A DNA stretch of 64,000 bases from Miscanthus floridulus (Eukaryota; Streptophyta; Magnoliopsida; Poales; Poaceae): NCBI RefSeq assembly GCF_019320115.1, contig NC_089593.1, positions 18,336,870 to 18,400,869 on the forward strand. The letters are read 5' to 3'. The stretch's first letter is position 1. The number at the start of each line of letters is the position of its first letter. This document shows, piece after piece, positions 34,901-47,378 of this stretch. Under the pieces are notes generated by a model. It made no database searches, had not been told where the DNA came from, and was given only the letters and a program-made list of their open reading frames with translations. The position numbers and the translations under genes were made by a program.

Positions 34901-36311
34901 CTTCTACTATGCTTATACTACATTAATGTGTCGTGTTATCTGAACTATGGGGAGTGTGCTGCGTGTGTGACTTGGGTGTGTGGAGGGTGAGGGTTGTGTT
35001 GACCAAGTTAGAGTATACGATGAGCCTGGGGCAAGTCTTGCCATAGGGTGCTACCTGGGCACCCCTGGAATGGATACCTGTGGTGGGTAAACGGCATATG
35101 AGGTGGACCTGGGTGTGAACTTGTGATGGGAGGAGCCCGGGATGGAGGTGCTGTGGTGGCAGGATAAATGGGAACCCTGATGGAGACATTCTGGCTTGGT
35201 CATCCCTAACGACTTACTAGTACTCCGATTCACTGGGAAGCCTTACGTACCACTCGCCCTATATGGTGCGGGACGGCCGGACTACTTGGTAGGATATTGC
35301 CACTACTGCTAGGTTGATAGCGGACAGTGTAAGGAGGTATGGGGCGCGGAGGATTTCCCCCACACCCTTCTGAGACTTCATGGAGAACTTGTGGACCCGG
35401 CTCATGACTCATAGTTTCAGCCACCCCAGACTAGACTTGGGGTGAACCAGGGCTGAATGGTAGAGTGGCATTATCCTAGGCTAGCAAGCGGCCGGAATCA
35501 GCCCAGTTGACGACGGTCAACGAGGAAGGCAGATCTTGTGGTTATGTAAAACTTCTGCAGAGTGTATGGTTGATTGATCGATACATGTGCCGACTTGTCG
35601 GCTATGGACCTTTCCTGGGTTTCGCTTAAACTAGATAGTGAGATGAGTCATTCCTTTCTCCCCCTGTGAGAGAGTGTCGGTCGTAGCTAGGGGCTACGGG
35701 CCTTGAGACAGTGCCGAGAGGGAGTTGGCCTGTCGACTGAGCGATGGTATGGTTATGGTATGGTTATGGTATGATGATGGTGTGGTGATGGAGGTATATC
35801 GATCCTAGGATCGAAACCTGGCTCTGGAATGGAAATGGGGTGGAATGTGTGTGGGAATGGTGTTAAAACTTGACAAACTACTATTATATACTTGATATGC
35901 TAATGCATAGGAAACCCCAGCCTTATAGGTTCCTTTTGACTATATCCAACTTGCATCCAATTTTCACAAAGCAATGCTCATAGGGTTGGGAGTGGCCAGT
36001 ACAAATCGTACTGATAAATTTTGGCACACAGGTTCTGCTGAGGAGTATAGCTCCAAGGAGTTTGACGGTTGAGGGGTTCGTGCCTACGCTCGACTCTGGC
36101 GATCTTATCTTCAAGCTGTTCCGAATGAATGCTACTTTTGATTCCGCCAATACGGCGATGTAATAATTTAAGTACTTCCACACTATTTGTACTATGATAT
36201 TATCATTGTATGGATGTGATATTCGACTGGAATTTGGGTAATATGATCTATAACAGTCTTATTACACTTCGACGTTGTGGATTTCCCTTCGCGGAAATCG
36301 GGGTCGTTTCA
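31998..36311 (+). repeat. Element 2 3' LTR
   Basis: A 4314-bp LTR matching 21271-25635, with scattered substitutions and one loss of about 50 bp in the GC-rich core near 32537. The TATA box (32889-32895) and the TTGAC/TGACGT field (33960-34395) are retained. Its last 1.1 kb occur again at 49408-50505. Confidence 0.95.
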
Positions 36312-37108
36312 ATTACTGAATAAAGTACTTGATAAAAGTAAAGTACTAAATAAAGTAAATGCTAAATAAAAGATTAAAAAGGAGCTATACCAGACTAGAA
36401 GAGTCTTCCAAACTCCGAGGCAAGCTTCGCTCTAACTCTATCACTACAAGCTAGCTACTACTTCTAAAGCTACTACTTGAGAGCTTCTTGGAGAGCTTGG
36501 AATGCTTGAGGGATGATCTTCACCGAGCACCACTGCCCCTTCATAGTGTGTAGAGGGTTGGGGGCTACTTGTAGGTAGCAATGAGGCAGTGGAGAGGCAA
36601 GGGGGCATCGGCCGACCGTCCCCTGCACTGCCTTTGCATCCAATGGCGATGGATGCCCTATAGATGGCGGTTGCATGTAGGTAGGTCAGTTGCTTTGGCA
36701 GGTAAGACGGTTTTTAGGTCAGTTTGGCCCCTCGAGTGTATGATAATGGATCCATGGATCCAAGGGAGCTCAACCTTCACCTTTGGATCACATCGGCATA
36801 GATCAATGTTGGAGAGGACTCCTAGGGGTGCTGCCTTGCAAGTCATGCGAATCAGTGACGTGGCAGGCCAAGTGAGGCGTTGGGCGATGCCATGTGGCGT
36901 CGACCGACCCCACCAAGTGGGCCCATGGCCACTTGCCTCCTATGCACCTTATTTGTCCATTTTTGTGAAAATTCCTGCATAAAAATAAATTTTTCAAGTA
37001 CAAGTGAAACTAGGTGAATTATAAACATGTAATGGCACTGTGATGTTGTTTTACCTTGGTTTTGGGTGGAATGTTGATGGTCAAAATGGGTGTTAGTGAC
37101 CATCAACA

Positions 37109-37346
37109 AGTGTATCTTGTCATTTTAGGGGAGAAGGTTAACTTGTTATTTGGCTCTATTACCATGGATGTTTGTTTGTGTTGTAAAGGTGTGCTTTCTA
37201 GTCACTTTCTTTATCTTTTTAGTCATTTGAGGACAAAAGGTTATCTTGTTATTTGGCTCTATTAATGTGGATGTTTGTTTGTGGTGTAAAGGTGCGCTTT
37301 CTCCTCATTTGCTTTATCTTTTTAGTCATTTGAGGAGAAAAGCTTA
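37109..37346. repeat. Minisatellite segment 2, ending in the target duplication GCTTA
   Basis: About two and a half further units of the same minisatellite (GGTTAACTTGTTATTTGGCT and so on), ending GAGGAGAAAAGCTTA. The last five bases, 37342-37346, are the target site of element 3. Confidence 0.8.
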
Positions 37347-40300
37347 TGTAACAGAACTGACCAAATCATAAGAACGTAAGTACAAAAACAATCACCGAAG
37401 CGATCAAATTCCTGTACTTAAGCTCCCATAATCCCGGTAGTCCGGAAATCATGAAGGATTTCAACCAACTCTTGACATACAAACTAAGACCGTAGTGATT
37501 CAACACAACACATCATTCGTTACACATTTCAAAAGTAGCATTCGGAGTACATCCATCAGAGTTCGAATAAAAATATTACAAACCAAGTTCAAATTTGCGG
37601 AAGCAACATAGTTTAGTACATAACTTCATAGTTTCAAATACATTGCCAGATCTGAGTCATGTCCCACAAAAGCATCTTCAGGTACGAGAACTAGGAGAGA
37701 CCGCGCCCAACGGTCTAGTCTTCATCCCCAGCCGGGAGAAGGCAATACTTGCAGCAACCAAAGTAGAACTGGTCATCTGTAATAGGTGGGACATAAACCC
37801 TGAGTACGAGAAGGTACTCAGCTAGACTTACTCATCAAAACTAGAAATAAAAGACACCAAGGGTCATGCAAGGCTTATGAGGTGGGCTAGCTGGACACAG
37901 TTGCATAAAAGAGCTTATGAATATAGTAAACAATTTAAAACTTCGCATCAAGTTATCATCATTTACCTGTCCACTAGATTTGCACCTGTACTAGAGCACT
38001 CACTTATTAGGAGCAAACAATATTAACCATAGCAGGTATAATAAGGCTGTCATCATCATATCATCATTTCCGAACCATTAGGTTATTTAGTGTATCTACT
38101 TTGGAGATAAGCCCGTCAAGTTCTCACTAACCGGGAGAGACGGTGACTTGAATCGAATTACAACTCAGCTGAGGGGGTATTCCTAACTCTCACCCTAGCA
38201 TACTTTGCAAGGGTAGCCGTTGGTCACCTTTGGGACAACTCAGGAACCAAATTCGCGGGTTTGATCAGCGCCAGCGCTCTCAAGGATTACCCTTCTGCCA
38301 GGACGATCAGGACTTTTAAATCACCTACCCTTGGACTCATGCCTACGGCTCCCTTCCGAGGCGTACTTTATACTTATCGACTCCCGGCCTGAGGTGAACT
38401 ACTCGGCTTCATGGTCGGTCTCCAGACCCGGCCAACTAAGAGAGAGGCATGCGTTCAACATGAATAGGAAAGGCTCCAAGATTCAGTCCTTAAGCGACAC
38501 AGACGGAGTCACTGCAAACCGGCAAGCCTCCGTCCGGTCTTCTTTTCAAATTAAGACTGGTTCTTTTCCACGATAGCAAATATAGCCAACTGTGCCATAT
38601 GTATCTTCCTATATCTTGTAGGTGACAGGAAATCACCTGACTTCTACCGTGTTTAAGCAGGGCTAAGCACTACACGAGCCTAAGCTACATAGGATTCAGG
38701 GTATCAATATCTGGACAAGGATTGGATAACCAATGCAGCAAGTGTTTGCATCCAACACCGAAACTTAATGCAATAATATATATATATATAACAATAATAC
38801 TGTAACTGCATTTCGGAAATTAGGAGGCTTAATATGCTCCGAGGCTTGCCTTTCACAAAGTTGCACGGACGGTGATCTGGGCACTCAACGGCGACCTCGT
38901 CTGGCACTTCTCCTGAAGGTTGCACCTCCTGAATCTCCGATGTTGGCTGCTGCTGCTCGCTCAGTTCCTCGAATTCCAGCAGGGTCACTCCTTCCAGTAC
39001 ACCTATTGCATGCCGATGCACAAGATAAATATCATGGATGCATAAGGAATGACATGATGCTCATGATGAATGAATCACAGTAAGTGTTTAACGCAAACAT
39101 CACTAGACACTCGTTTACCGATTAAGAATAGCTCTATTCAAATCACTTTAAAACGTGTATCTAACTTAACTTGAAGAACGAGATCAACTTACCTAACTTG
39201 CATAACCTAAGATAAAGATGCTCATCTTCAGTTAAAGGCCTAACACCTAGGAACATTACCACAAACTTAGAAATAGTAAAGGCATACTTAAAACAATAGT
39301 TAAAGTTTCATATGCACACGGGTAGTTCCTTAATTCAATCATAACCAGAGTTCTATAAATTCAAATGACTTGCAAGAGGACATTCTGGAAACCTTATGAA
39401 ATTCTCTACAAATTATTTGTAAACATCAAAGCATGATTCTTACGTTAACCAAATCGAATTCTAGTAAACCTAGAATCTGTCCAGAAATGACAGGGTTACT
39501 AAATTAAATATTTAGTGATGATGCGAAAGCAAAATTGGACCAAACCAAGTTTACCAACTTGTTGTGCATACCAGAAGAACATTAGAAAGTATAGTGCCAA
39601 CTTCTAAATAAATTATTTAATATCCTTTTCTAATTTATTTAGTTAATTAGGTGATTAAAGCAATATATAGTAAAACTATTTAGAAAAATCTACAAAAATT
39701 ACAGTAGCTATCTCATGCTTCACATAGACTATCATAAAAATTTCAAAGCCATTGGGCAAGCAGAACTTTCTGTATCCAAAATAACAGGTGGCATGTCTAT
39801 TTTTAGCATAATTAGGAAACCCTATTGAAAAGTGTCAAGCAACAGATTTCTCATTTTTCCTAGCATCATTCTAGCATAAGAACAGCACTCACCAAATTTT
39901 ACCCTTACTGGATCTATAGAAAAATTATGAAAATTCACACAAGATCCATCCATGCAAACAAGAGAATTTTATAACTCCTACATACAGTGTCCAAAATGTA
40001 TGAAAATTTGTCTACAAGCTATACATGATATGAGCAGTACACCATAAAAATTTCATGCCATTTGAAGCTACATAGAAAAAGATATAATTATCCCTATTTC
40101 CTTCATGATTAAAAGAGATATTTAGCAACTCCATTTTTCATAACAGAACATGGTATAATTTATATTTTTAATATAAACTAGACATTATCATGAACTCAAC
40201 AAAATTGGAACCACATCATTTGAATCTACCAACTAGGAGATACATATTTTTGAATATAAAGAATAAAACAAAAACGAATTTGAAACCCTACTTTACTGCT

Positions 40301-41997
40301 GGGCCAGCCCGATCAGACTCGGCGGCCCACAGTGCATGCGCAAGCGTAGCCTAGCCACGACGCGGCCCAGGCTGGCTCCCGCCTGAGAACGACGGCTGAC
40401 GCGCGGGTCCCACGCGACAGAGAGACAGACAGGGGAAGGGAGAACGGACGGCGGCGCAACTCGTCGCCGGTGGCCTCTCCGGCGAGTCCAGCAGTGCTAC
40501 GGTGTTCACCTCACCCATGCGCATCTAGTGGTGCCCTCAATTGAAGCTATTGCTGTGGCTAAAGGCAATGGCGACGACCATGGCAGCGCACGGCCACGGC
40601 ATGGCCGGCTCCGGTGAGGCTACGGCGTCTCGGCCCTAATGGCCCACTCTACGAGCTTCAGCGTCACACACAGCAGCAAGCGCAAGGGAGAGAAAGGATG
40701 GAAAGGCCGCGGTGGCAGTTGGCCACGTGGAGCGCCAACTCTGGCGAGGTCCCGCCATGGCGGCGGTGGAAGAACTGGCGATTACGCCCTTACCCAGCCT
40801 CAATCGCCCCGGCTGAAAGGTGGAGGTGGTAGAGGAGATCACGGCGAGGCTAGGAACAAGATGGCTGGCGCGTTTTTGTAGTGGCGAGCGCGCAAGGCAA
40901 CGGCGACGCTCGGTCAGAACTAGAGGAGCTACGGCGGCTCGGCGCTGCGCGCGGTGGAGGCGAAAGGGTGCAAATGGAGCAGGCGAGTGCATCGGGCAGG
41001 CGCTGGCCTTCATCTGGAGCTCGGATGCACGACGTGGAGACATTGGTAGAGCATGCGCGCCACACGGCGAGCAGCTCCTGCGCCGGTCGGCCACGGCGAA
41101 CTCTGACCGTTTTCTGAAAATTGCGATTTAGTGTTCAATGACGACGCCTGACAGCGCGACTTCAACGATCCGTAACTCCCAAACGGTGGCGATCTGGTTC
41201 ATGGTATAGTTAACAAAATTGAAGACCTAAGTGAGTACTACAACTTCTTCAATTGGAGCTCGAGTTGGTTCGGCCTGGTTAGGGAGATACAAGTCTCCAA
41301 ACATTGGTACACGAAACTATAACTCAACTTAAGGACTTAGAAAAATTCTAAGTATGAAATCAGCAGGGAAATTTGACTTGTGGGCCTTGTTTGACCATGT
41401 TCCACACATTTTCATGAGTGGGTCATAAAACAACTTTTGTTCCTTGGTAAATTGGCTACAACTTTGGTAAAGAGTGCACAGCCATGCAAAGTCTCTAAGT
41501 TGGTCTTTTGAATCAGTCAAACAGTGGCACTCTAAGGGTCAATTCAAGTCAAACCTCTCCTAAAGGGCAATTTGGTCATTTTGGTCCACATGAACAATGT
41601 CCAAACAATTACCCTAAGTGTAGTTAAGGTGTATTAGACCATAATCAACCACTTTACACAAGTGCTATACCAATTTCTAATGATCACATGTGATGAAGCA
41701 ACAAAACAAGCAATTCACTCAAATGTTGCAATTCCATGTTTCACATGTTTCATGACTTTGTTGTTATTTTGTACTTGTCATATTACTACCATGTTGCCAT
41801 GTTTCAAGGTATGAGAAACTCATGTTGCATTCACATGTTGCACTACTACCATTCATAAGCAATCAAGTATGAAACAAACAGAATTTGCGAATGTTGCAAG
41901 TGTATGTTTCAGTGACAATGGCATGATGACATAGATGATGCATATGTTTATGAAATGAAATGCACTTTTGTGGAAGCCAAACACCTAGGGTGTTACA
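37347..41997 (-). repeat. Element 3 3' LTR
   Basis: A 4651-bp LTR, starting TGTAACAGAACTGACC and ending GGGTGTTACA on the plus strand. It contains a GC-rich core (about 40300-41170) and a short (AT)n run near 38774. Small apparent ORFs in the core are not supported. It matches 51515-56181 over its whole length and 48133-49407 over its left 1.27 kb. Confidence 0.93.
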
Positions 41998-42010
41998 GCC
42001 CTCCCCCTTA
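41998..42010 (-). other. Element 3 polypurine tract
   Basis: The minus strand reads TAAGGGGGAGGGC next to the 3' LTR start TGTAACACC. Confidence 0.8.
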
Positions 42011-42039
42011 GAAAAATCTCGTTCTGAGATTTAGAAAGC

Positions 42040-43935
42040 GTACCATTTAGTATAGAAAGTTGGATTATTTTCCTTTAAATAATCTTACCGCTCCCATGTT
42101 GCATCCCGATCACTATGATTACTCCAAACTACCTTGTACAACTTAACTACTCACCTACAAGTCACTCTTTCTTGAGTATCCAGAACTTGCACGGGCTTCT
42201 CCTCATAAGAAAGATCAGATTTCAAGTTGACTTTCCTTGTTGCTATTCTTTCCTCGGGAATACGAAGACACTTCTTCAGCTGGGACACATGGAATACCGG
42301 GAATATAGCTCCCATCTCATGTGGTAGATCGAGTTTATAGGCTACTCTTCCACTTTTTTCGATAATGCGGTAAGGTCCAACATATCGAGGCTCAAGCTTC
42401 CTTTTAATTCCAAAACGTTTTACTCCTTTCATAGGGGATACCTTCAGATAAACATGGTCACCTACTTCAAACTCAATAGGTTTTCTTCTCTTATCAGCAT
42501 AGCTCTTTTGTCTAGCCTGAGTGGCAGTCATATTCTTCTGTATAGTTCGGACTTGCTCTTTGGCTTCTTTTACAAAATCAATACCATAGAATCTTCTTTC
42601 TCCGGGTTCCACCCATTTCAAAGGAGTTCTACACTTGCGGCCATAAAGAGCTTCAAAAGGAGCCATTTTGATACTCTCTTGATAACTGTTGTTATAAGAG
42701 AATTCAGCGAGAGGCAACCAGTCCTCCCAAGAGCCTTTGCAAGAGATAAGACAAGCTCTAAGCATGTCTTCAAGAATTTGATTAACACGCTCAGTATGTC
42801 CTGATGTTTGCGGATGATAGGTAGAACTGCGGATTAGATGAGTGCCAAGGTTCTGATGTAAGCACTCCCAAAAGCGAGCCGTGAATTGCAGTCCTCTATC
42901 AGAAACAATGGATTTGGGTACACCATGGAGACGTACCACTTGTTGAAAGTAAATCTCAGCATAATTGTGAGGGTGATAGGTAGACTTGACCGGAATAAAG
43001 TGAGCGGATTTAGTTAGACAATCTATGATAACCCAGATGGAATCACAACCCTTTTTGGTAGTGGGTAATCCAACAATGAAATCCATAACAATTTCTTCCC
43101 ACTTCCAGCCAGGAATAGAGAGTGGCTGCAATAATCCGAGCCTCATGTGAATAGCCTTGACTCTACAACAGTTATCACACCTTGCCACGTAGGCTGTGAT
43201 TTCTTTTTTCATCTTGGTCCACCAATAATACAGCCTGAGATCTTGATACATTTTACTGCTACCAGGATGGATGGACAATCTAGAAGAATGGGCTTCAGCC
43301 ATAATTTGATTTCTAAGTTCTTTGTCTTTGGGTACTACAAGCCTATCATTAAACCAGAGAATTCCTTTGTCATCGACCTTAAAGTGCTTGGTCTCCTGAT
43401 CTTTCATCTTCCGCTTGATATGAAACACACCCACATCAGTCTTTTGGAGTTCGATAATCCAACTTCTAAGAGAGCAATCCACAGTGATATTGTGGAGTAC
43501 TGCAGGATGAAGGAGGTGTGCCAGATGAAAGTCTTCACTAACTAAGGAATTGCAATGGGCCTTTCTGCTTAAGGCATCAGCAACCACATTTGCCTTACTA
43601 GGATGGTAGTGCACTTGAAGGTTGTAGTCTTTGATTAATTCTAACTATTGTCGTTGACGCATGTTCAACTCGGGTTGAGTAAAGATGTACTTGAGACTTT
43701 TATGGTCCGTATAGATGTTGCACACATTACCCAGCAAGTAATGTCTCCAAATCTTCAGGGCATGAACAACCATGGCTAGCTCTAAGTCATGGGTAGGATA
43801 ATTGACTTCATGTTTTCGAAGCTGGCATGAAGCATAAGCAATGACTCGGCCCTCCTGCATAAGAACACACCCCAAATCGGTGCCACATGCATCACAGTAG
43901 ACATCAAAAGGCTTCTCGATGTCAGGTTGTGCCAA
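42040..43935 (-). pseudogene. Element 3 RNase H, integrase and chromodomain
   Basis: RNase H runs from 43935 ([26 protein letters not shown]). After a stop near 43647 a 487-codon open stretch (43614-42151) continues with VVADALSRK. The HHCC finger (HPGSSKMYQD, CDNCCRVK) and the integrase core (DCLTKSAHF, SDRGLQF, HPQTSGHTE, carrying the D, D and E residues) follow. The integrase C-terminus contains VYLKVSPMKG. A TAG at about 42148 is followed in frame by chromodomain residues VVKLYKVVWSNHS, with another stop near 42090. The frame differs from that of the upstream RT because of a small deletion near 43940. Integrase inserts the cDNA; the chromodomain is expected to guide it to marked chromatin. 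Confidence 0.88.
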
Positions 43936-46379
43936 TATAAGGTCTGCAAAGTGTGGAAAGCCTCTTCACACTTTGGAGTCCACACAAACTTCTCATCCTT
44001 TTGAAGTAGTCGAGTCATGGGCTTGGTGATTTTTGAGAAATCTGAGATAAAGCGACGATAGTAGCTAGCCAAACCTAGGAAACTTCAGACTTCTATGACC
44101 GTAGTAGGTGCCTTCCACTCCAGGACTTCTTGCACCTTAGTAGGGTCAACCGAAATTCCATCTCCACATAACACATGACCTAGAAAAGGTATCTTGTTCA
44201 ACCAGAATTCGCACTTGCTGAACTTAGCATAAAGCTGGTTGTCACGTAACCGAGTTAAAACAATTCTCAGATGTTCAGCATGCTCTTCTTCATTCTAAGA
44301 ATATACAAGGATATCATCAATGAACCCGACGACGAATTTGTCCAGTTCCGGCATGAATACTGAATTCATCAGGTACATAAAGTGTGTCGGAGCATTTGTC
44401 AACCCAAAGGACATGACAAGGTATTCGAACAAGCCATAACGAGTAGAGAAAGTTGTCTTAGGTATATCTTCAGGACGAATTTTGATCTGATGGTAGCCAG
44501 ACCTCAAATCGATCTTGGAGAATACCTTAGCTTTGGAGAGCTGATCAAACAGAATATCGATGCGAGGAAGAGTGTATTTGTTCTTGATAGTAACAGCATT
44601 GAGGGGGCGATAATCTATGCACATGCATAGAGACTCGTCCTTCTTCTTCACAAATATAGCCGGACAACCCCAAGGAGAAGAACTAGGCCGAATCAAACCT
44701 TTCTTTAATAGCTCATTTAACTGACTCTTCAGCTCAGCCAACTCATTGGGCGGCATTCTATAGGGCCTTCGAGAAATAGGAGTCGTACCCAGAATGAGTT
44801 CTATCTTGAATTCTACTTCTCGGTCTGGAGGTAATCCATGCAAGTCATCAGGGAAGACATCTGGAAACTCACAGACAACCGGTATATCTTCAATGGCTTT
44901 GGCTAGGGTAGCATTGGCTGTATTGTGGATAGCGATATCATGAGGTAACTGCACTAGAAAACCCTTCTTATCCATAGGATCTCGCAACATTACCACACGG
45001 GTTGATGTATCGATCAACACTCCATTCCCGCTCATCCACTTCATCCCTAGGATTACATCGATTCCTACCCCTGGTAGAACTACAAGATCCGTAAGGAACT
45101 CTTGATCCCCAATCTCAATCTTTACATCTTTAACTACTTGGTTAGTCATGATATTATTTCTAGCAGCACTAATACAATAACCACCCTTGACAATTATAAT
45201 CACATTCATCTTATGCTTAGATGCAAAAGTAGAACTCACAAAGGAATGCAAAGCACCCGAATCAAAGAGCACAACTGTAGGGTGATCATTAACAAGGAAC
45301 TTACCAGCGGTGACAACTTCACCAGCAGGAATTTCCTCCACAGTAGTGTAGTGAACACGCCCCTGACGGACGTTTCCTTGAGCATTCTGCTTGGAAGGAT
45401 AGGGACACTTATTAGCCCAGTGACCAGGCTGGTTATAGTTCCAGCATGACCTGTTTGCTGGTGGAATATTGGAGCTGCCCTGCCTAGAGGTATTCTTTGG
45501 CAAGGAAATTGTGTACCCCTTGTGGAAACCAGTTTTAGCTTGATTCTTCTTCTGAGGTGGGCAGTACCGGACATTAGCATTGGGTGGACGATACTGGGTC
45601 TTGGATACCACTGGTGCCTTAGAATGAGAAGCACCTGCCTCAAAGTTTCTTTTATGGGTCTTGGAAGCAGCATATATCTTATCATTATTCTCCTGAGTCA
45701 GGGTGTCACTGATAAACTCATTGAAGGTGACACACTTACAGTTGCCCATAGACTTCATCAGTTTAGGGGAAAGTCTTCTCTTGAAACTAGCTATTCTTTT
45801 GGCGTTAGTATCGACGAACTCAGGAGCATACCTTGCCAGGTTGTTGAATGCCTGGAGGTATTCATTAAGACTCTTGTTGCCTTGGGTTAGCTTCATAAAC
45901 TCGGTATGCTTAATGGCCATGAGACCAGGAGGGATAAAATGTTCTCGGAAAGCTATCTGGAACTGGTCCCAAACTATCTCGACATTTGCAGGGAAGGTGG
46001 TCCTATGATGGGTCCACCAGATGCCTGCAGGGCCTTGGAGCTGGTGTCCTGCATACGAAGCCTTCATACCTTCTATCAAATGGAGCAATCCAAACCTTTG
46101 CTCTATCGTACTCAACCATTCATCAGCTTGTAATGGTTCTTCTGCCTCTCTAAAGATAGGAGGCTTTGTGTCCATGAAGTCCTTAAAGCTACTGTACTAG
46201 TTCGGCTCGGGTCCCTGGCGGACATGTCGATCATCGCGGTTAGCCATATGGCGCATAGCCTTAGCTAGCATGCGCTGACTTTCAATGACTGTCTGCATTA
46301 GCTCAGCTGGTGTGGGCGGTGGAGGAGGTGGTTGTTCCTCATCTCCCATGCTATGACCGCAATAAAGGTTATAAGCCAT
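43936..46379 (-). pseudogene. Element 3 gag, protease and RT (626 codons open)
   Basis: The frame starts at 46379 (MAYNLYCGHS) or at the internal MGDEEQPPPPP. It has a TAG at 46197-46199, then is open from 46175 to 44295. Gag has the capsid core ([11 protein letters not shown] to [18 protein letters not shown]) and a zinc knuckle near 45450, [14 protein letters not shown], with Tyr in place of the second Cys. Protease has [12 protein letters not shown] and [11 protein letters not shown] has [25 protein letters not shown] and FIDDILVYS. After a TAG at 44295 the frame continues through the RT thumb to about 43940, where a small deletion shifts it. Only two stops and one frameshift separate this from an open gag-pol. 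Before the ATG at 46379 stands TTGCAA, where elements 2 and 3 otherwise have CAG. Confidence 0.9.
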
Positions 46380-46385
46380 TTGCAA

Positions 46386-46794
46386 AATGTATAGCCAATG
46401 AGCACTGATGATGTGGAAATTTTTGTAGATGAATTGTATAATTATGCCAAACTAATTCCATTGGAGAGAATGCATTTATATAATCAACAGAGGCACAATC
46501 ATTCATCACAATCACACAACTCATCAAGCGCATCAATTGACACAGTAATGCGATGAACTTAACCAACAATGAGATCTATAGACCGCAAAGACGGAATTCA
46601 TCAAAAGCTCACATACGTGGAGCATAACACGTTTGATAGGTTACATCCAAGCCATAGAGGTTCCAAACTTACATCCAAGATAACATAGGGTTCGATATTA
46701 TATCCTAATGATTAACTTATTACAAAGCTACTCGTTCATGCATGAGGATCAACAAAAGACTAGCTCTAGCACATTAGCTAAGCAGTAAGCTAAA
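46386..46794 (-). other. Spacer between the extra ORF and gag of element 3
   Basis: About 400 bp without a credible ORF, equivalent in position to 27046-27346 of element 2. Transcript from the extra ORF would pass through it to reach gag. Confidence 0.5.
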
Positions 46795-47378
46795 CTACGC
46801 ATCGTCCTCGGAGTCAGTGTCGAAGATCTCTCCTCCATCTTCATCACTAGCAGGTTCTAACTCCTCATCTTCCTCCTCTTCAGGTGGACGTCCTCAGGTC
46901 CATTGACCTCAATGCCATCATCACCTTCAGCCATGATGACACCAGAGCCCATCTCATCCTCATCATCAGGGGGCAGGAGAGGGTGAAGTTGATTATGTAA
47001 CAGGTGAACCTCCTCATGGAGATGGTCATTGTACTCTTCGGCAACTGCCAACTGATGCTCTAGCTCCACCTGTCGCGCTCTCAACACATTCTTCTCATGC
47101 TAGGCTTCATTCCGTTGGTTCAGCACATGAATCAACATACATTCACAGTTGCGGTGAGCAACTATCAACCTCTGAACCTCCAGGGACTCTTGGTCCTGTT
47201 CCTGTGTTACTTGCTCCAAACGGTGCTGAGCCGCATTCCTCTCAGCATTCACCTGGGCCAGCTCTGCCCTCAGCCTTTCCGCCTCAGTAGGCTCCGGACG
47301 GGGCTCACGAGGAGCTAACCGGTGACGAGGCGCCCTGCCTCCAGTGGAATTGCGAGCAGTGAGTTTTGTGTGCGCCAT
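46795..47378 (-). pseudogene. Element 3 extra ORF: histone H3-tail-like start, coiled coil, acidic end
   Basis: The ATG at 47378 follows GCTACAG. Residues 1-22 match the histone H3 N-terminus at 16 positions, with the pattern AxTKxTARxSTGGxAPR then LA two residues on. H3 Lys4, Arg8, Ser10 and Thr11 are kept; Lys9 is Asn, Lys14 is Arg and Lys18 is His. No H3 histone fold follows. Instead there is a Pro/Arg-rich linker, then from about residue 35 a Glu/Gln/Leu-rich segment (RLRAELAQVNAERNAAQHRL) typical of a coiled coil. A TAG at 47100-47102 interrupts it, then the same frame continues with another coiled-coil stretch and an acidic region to a stop at 46857-46859. In another frame a Glu/Asp-rich tail continues to a stop at 46795-46797, so a small frameshift near 46890 is likely. 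I know of no named family; a chromatin-mimic role is inference. Confidence 0.7.

Larger units (their letters stand above)
21271..36311 (+). mobile_element. Element 2: complete chromovirus (Ty3/Gypsy), plus strand, with an extra upstream ORF
   Basis: Two long LTRs (21271-25635 and 31998-36311) have ends TGTAACAACCC and GTCGTTTCA, with a perfect target duplication ATTAC at 21266-21270 and 36312-36316. A perfect initiator-Met primer-binding site is at 25638-25650 and a polypurine tract at 31984-31997. Between them are an extra ORF (25801-27045) and a gag-pol ORF ending in a chromodomain (27347-31963). Both ORFs are riddled with stops but have no frameshift. The LTRs differ by many substitutions and about 51 bp in length, so the insertion is not recent. 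It is nested inside the solo LTR. Confidence 0.95.
20550..37108. mobile_element. Solo LTR (20550-21265 plus 36317-37108) split by element 2
   Basis: Joining the two flanks of element 2 gives about 1.5 kb bounded by a perfect 10-bp inverted pair, TGTTGATGGT at the left and ACCATCAACA at the right. The bases outside are TGTGT (20545-20549) and AGTGT (37109-37113), a probable 5-bp duplication with one mismatch. I find no coding region, primer-binding site or second LTR belonging to it, so it is best read as a solo LTR. The family is uncertain. The right part occurs again at 50511-51276. Confidence 0.65.

Noticed and set aside
37109..37346. CRISPR-like array
   Set aside because: The units are long, imperfect and directly adjacent, with no constant repeat and unique spacer pattern, and the genome is a plant's. 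It is a minisatellite.
40636..41131. Overlapping ORFs of up to 152 codons in the GC-rich core of the element 3 LTR
   Set aside because: Several frames on both strands are open at once because of base composition. None shows a recognisable protein, and the copies at 54997-55393 differ in extent.
47310..47378. A real histone H3 gene
   Set aside because: Only the tail matches. The sequence after residue 22 is a Pro/Arg linker and a coiled coil, with no histone fold, and it sits between the primer-binding site and gag of a retrotransposon.
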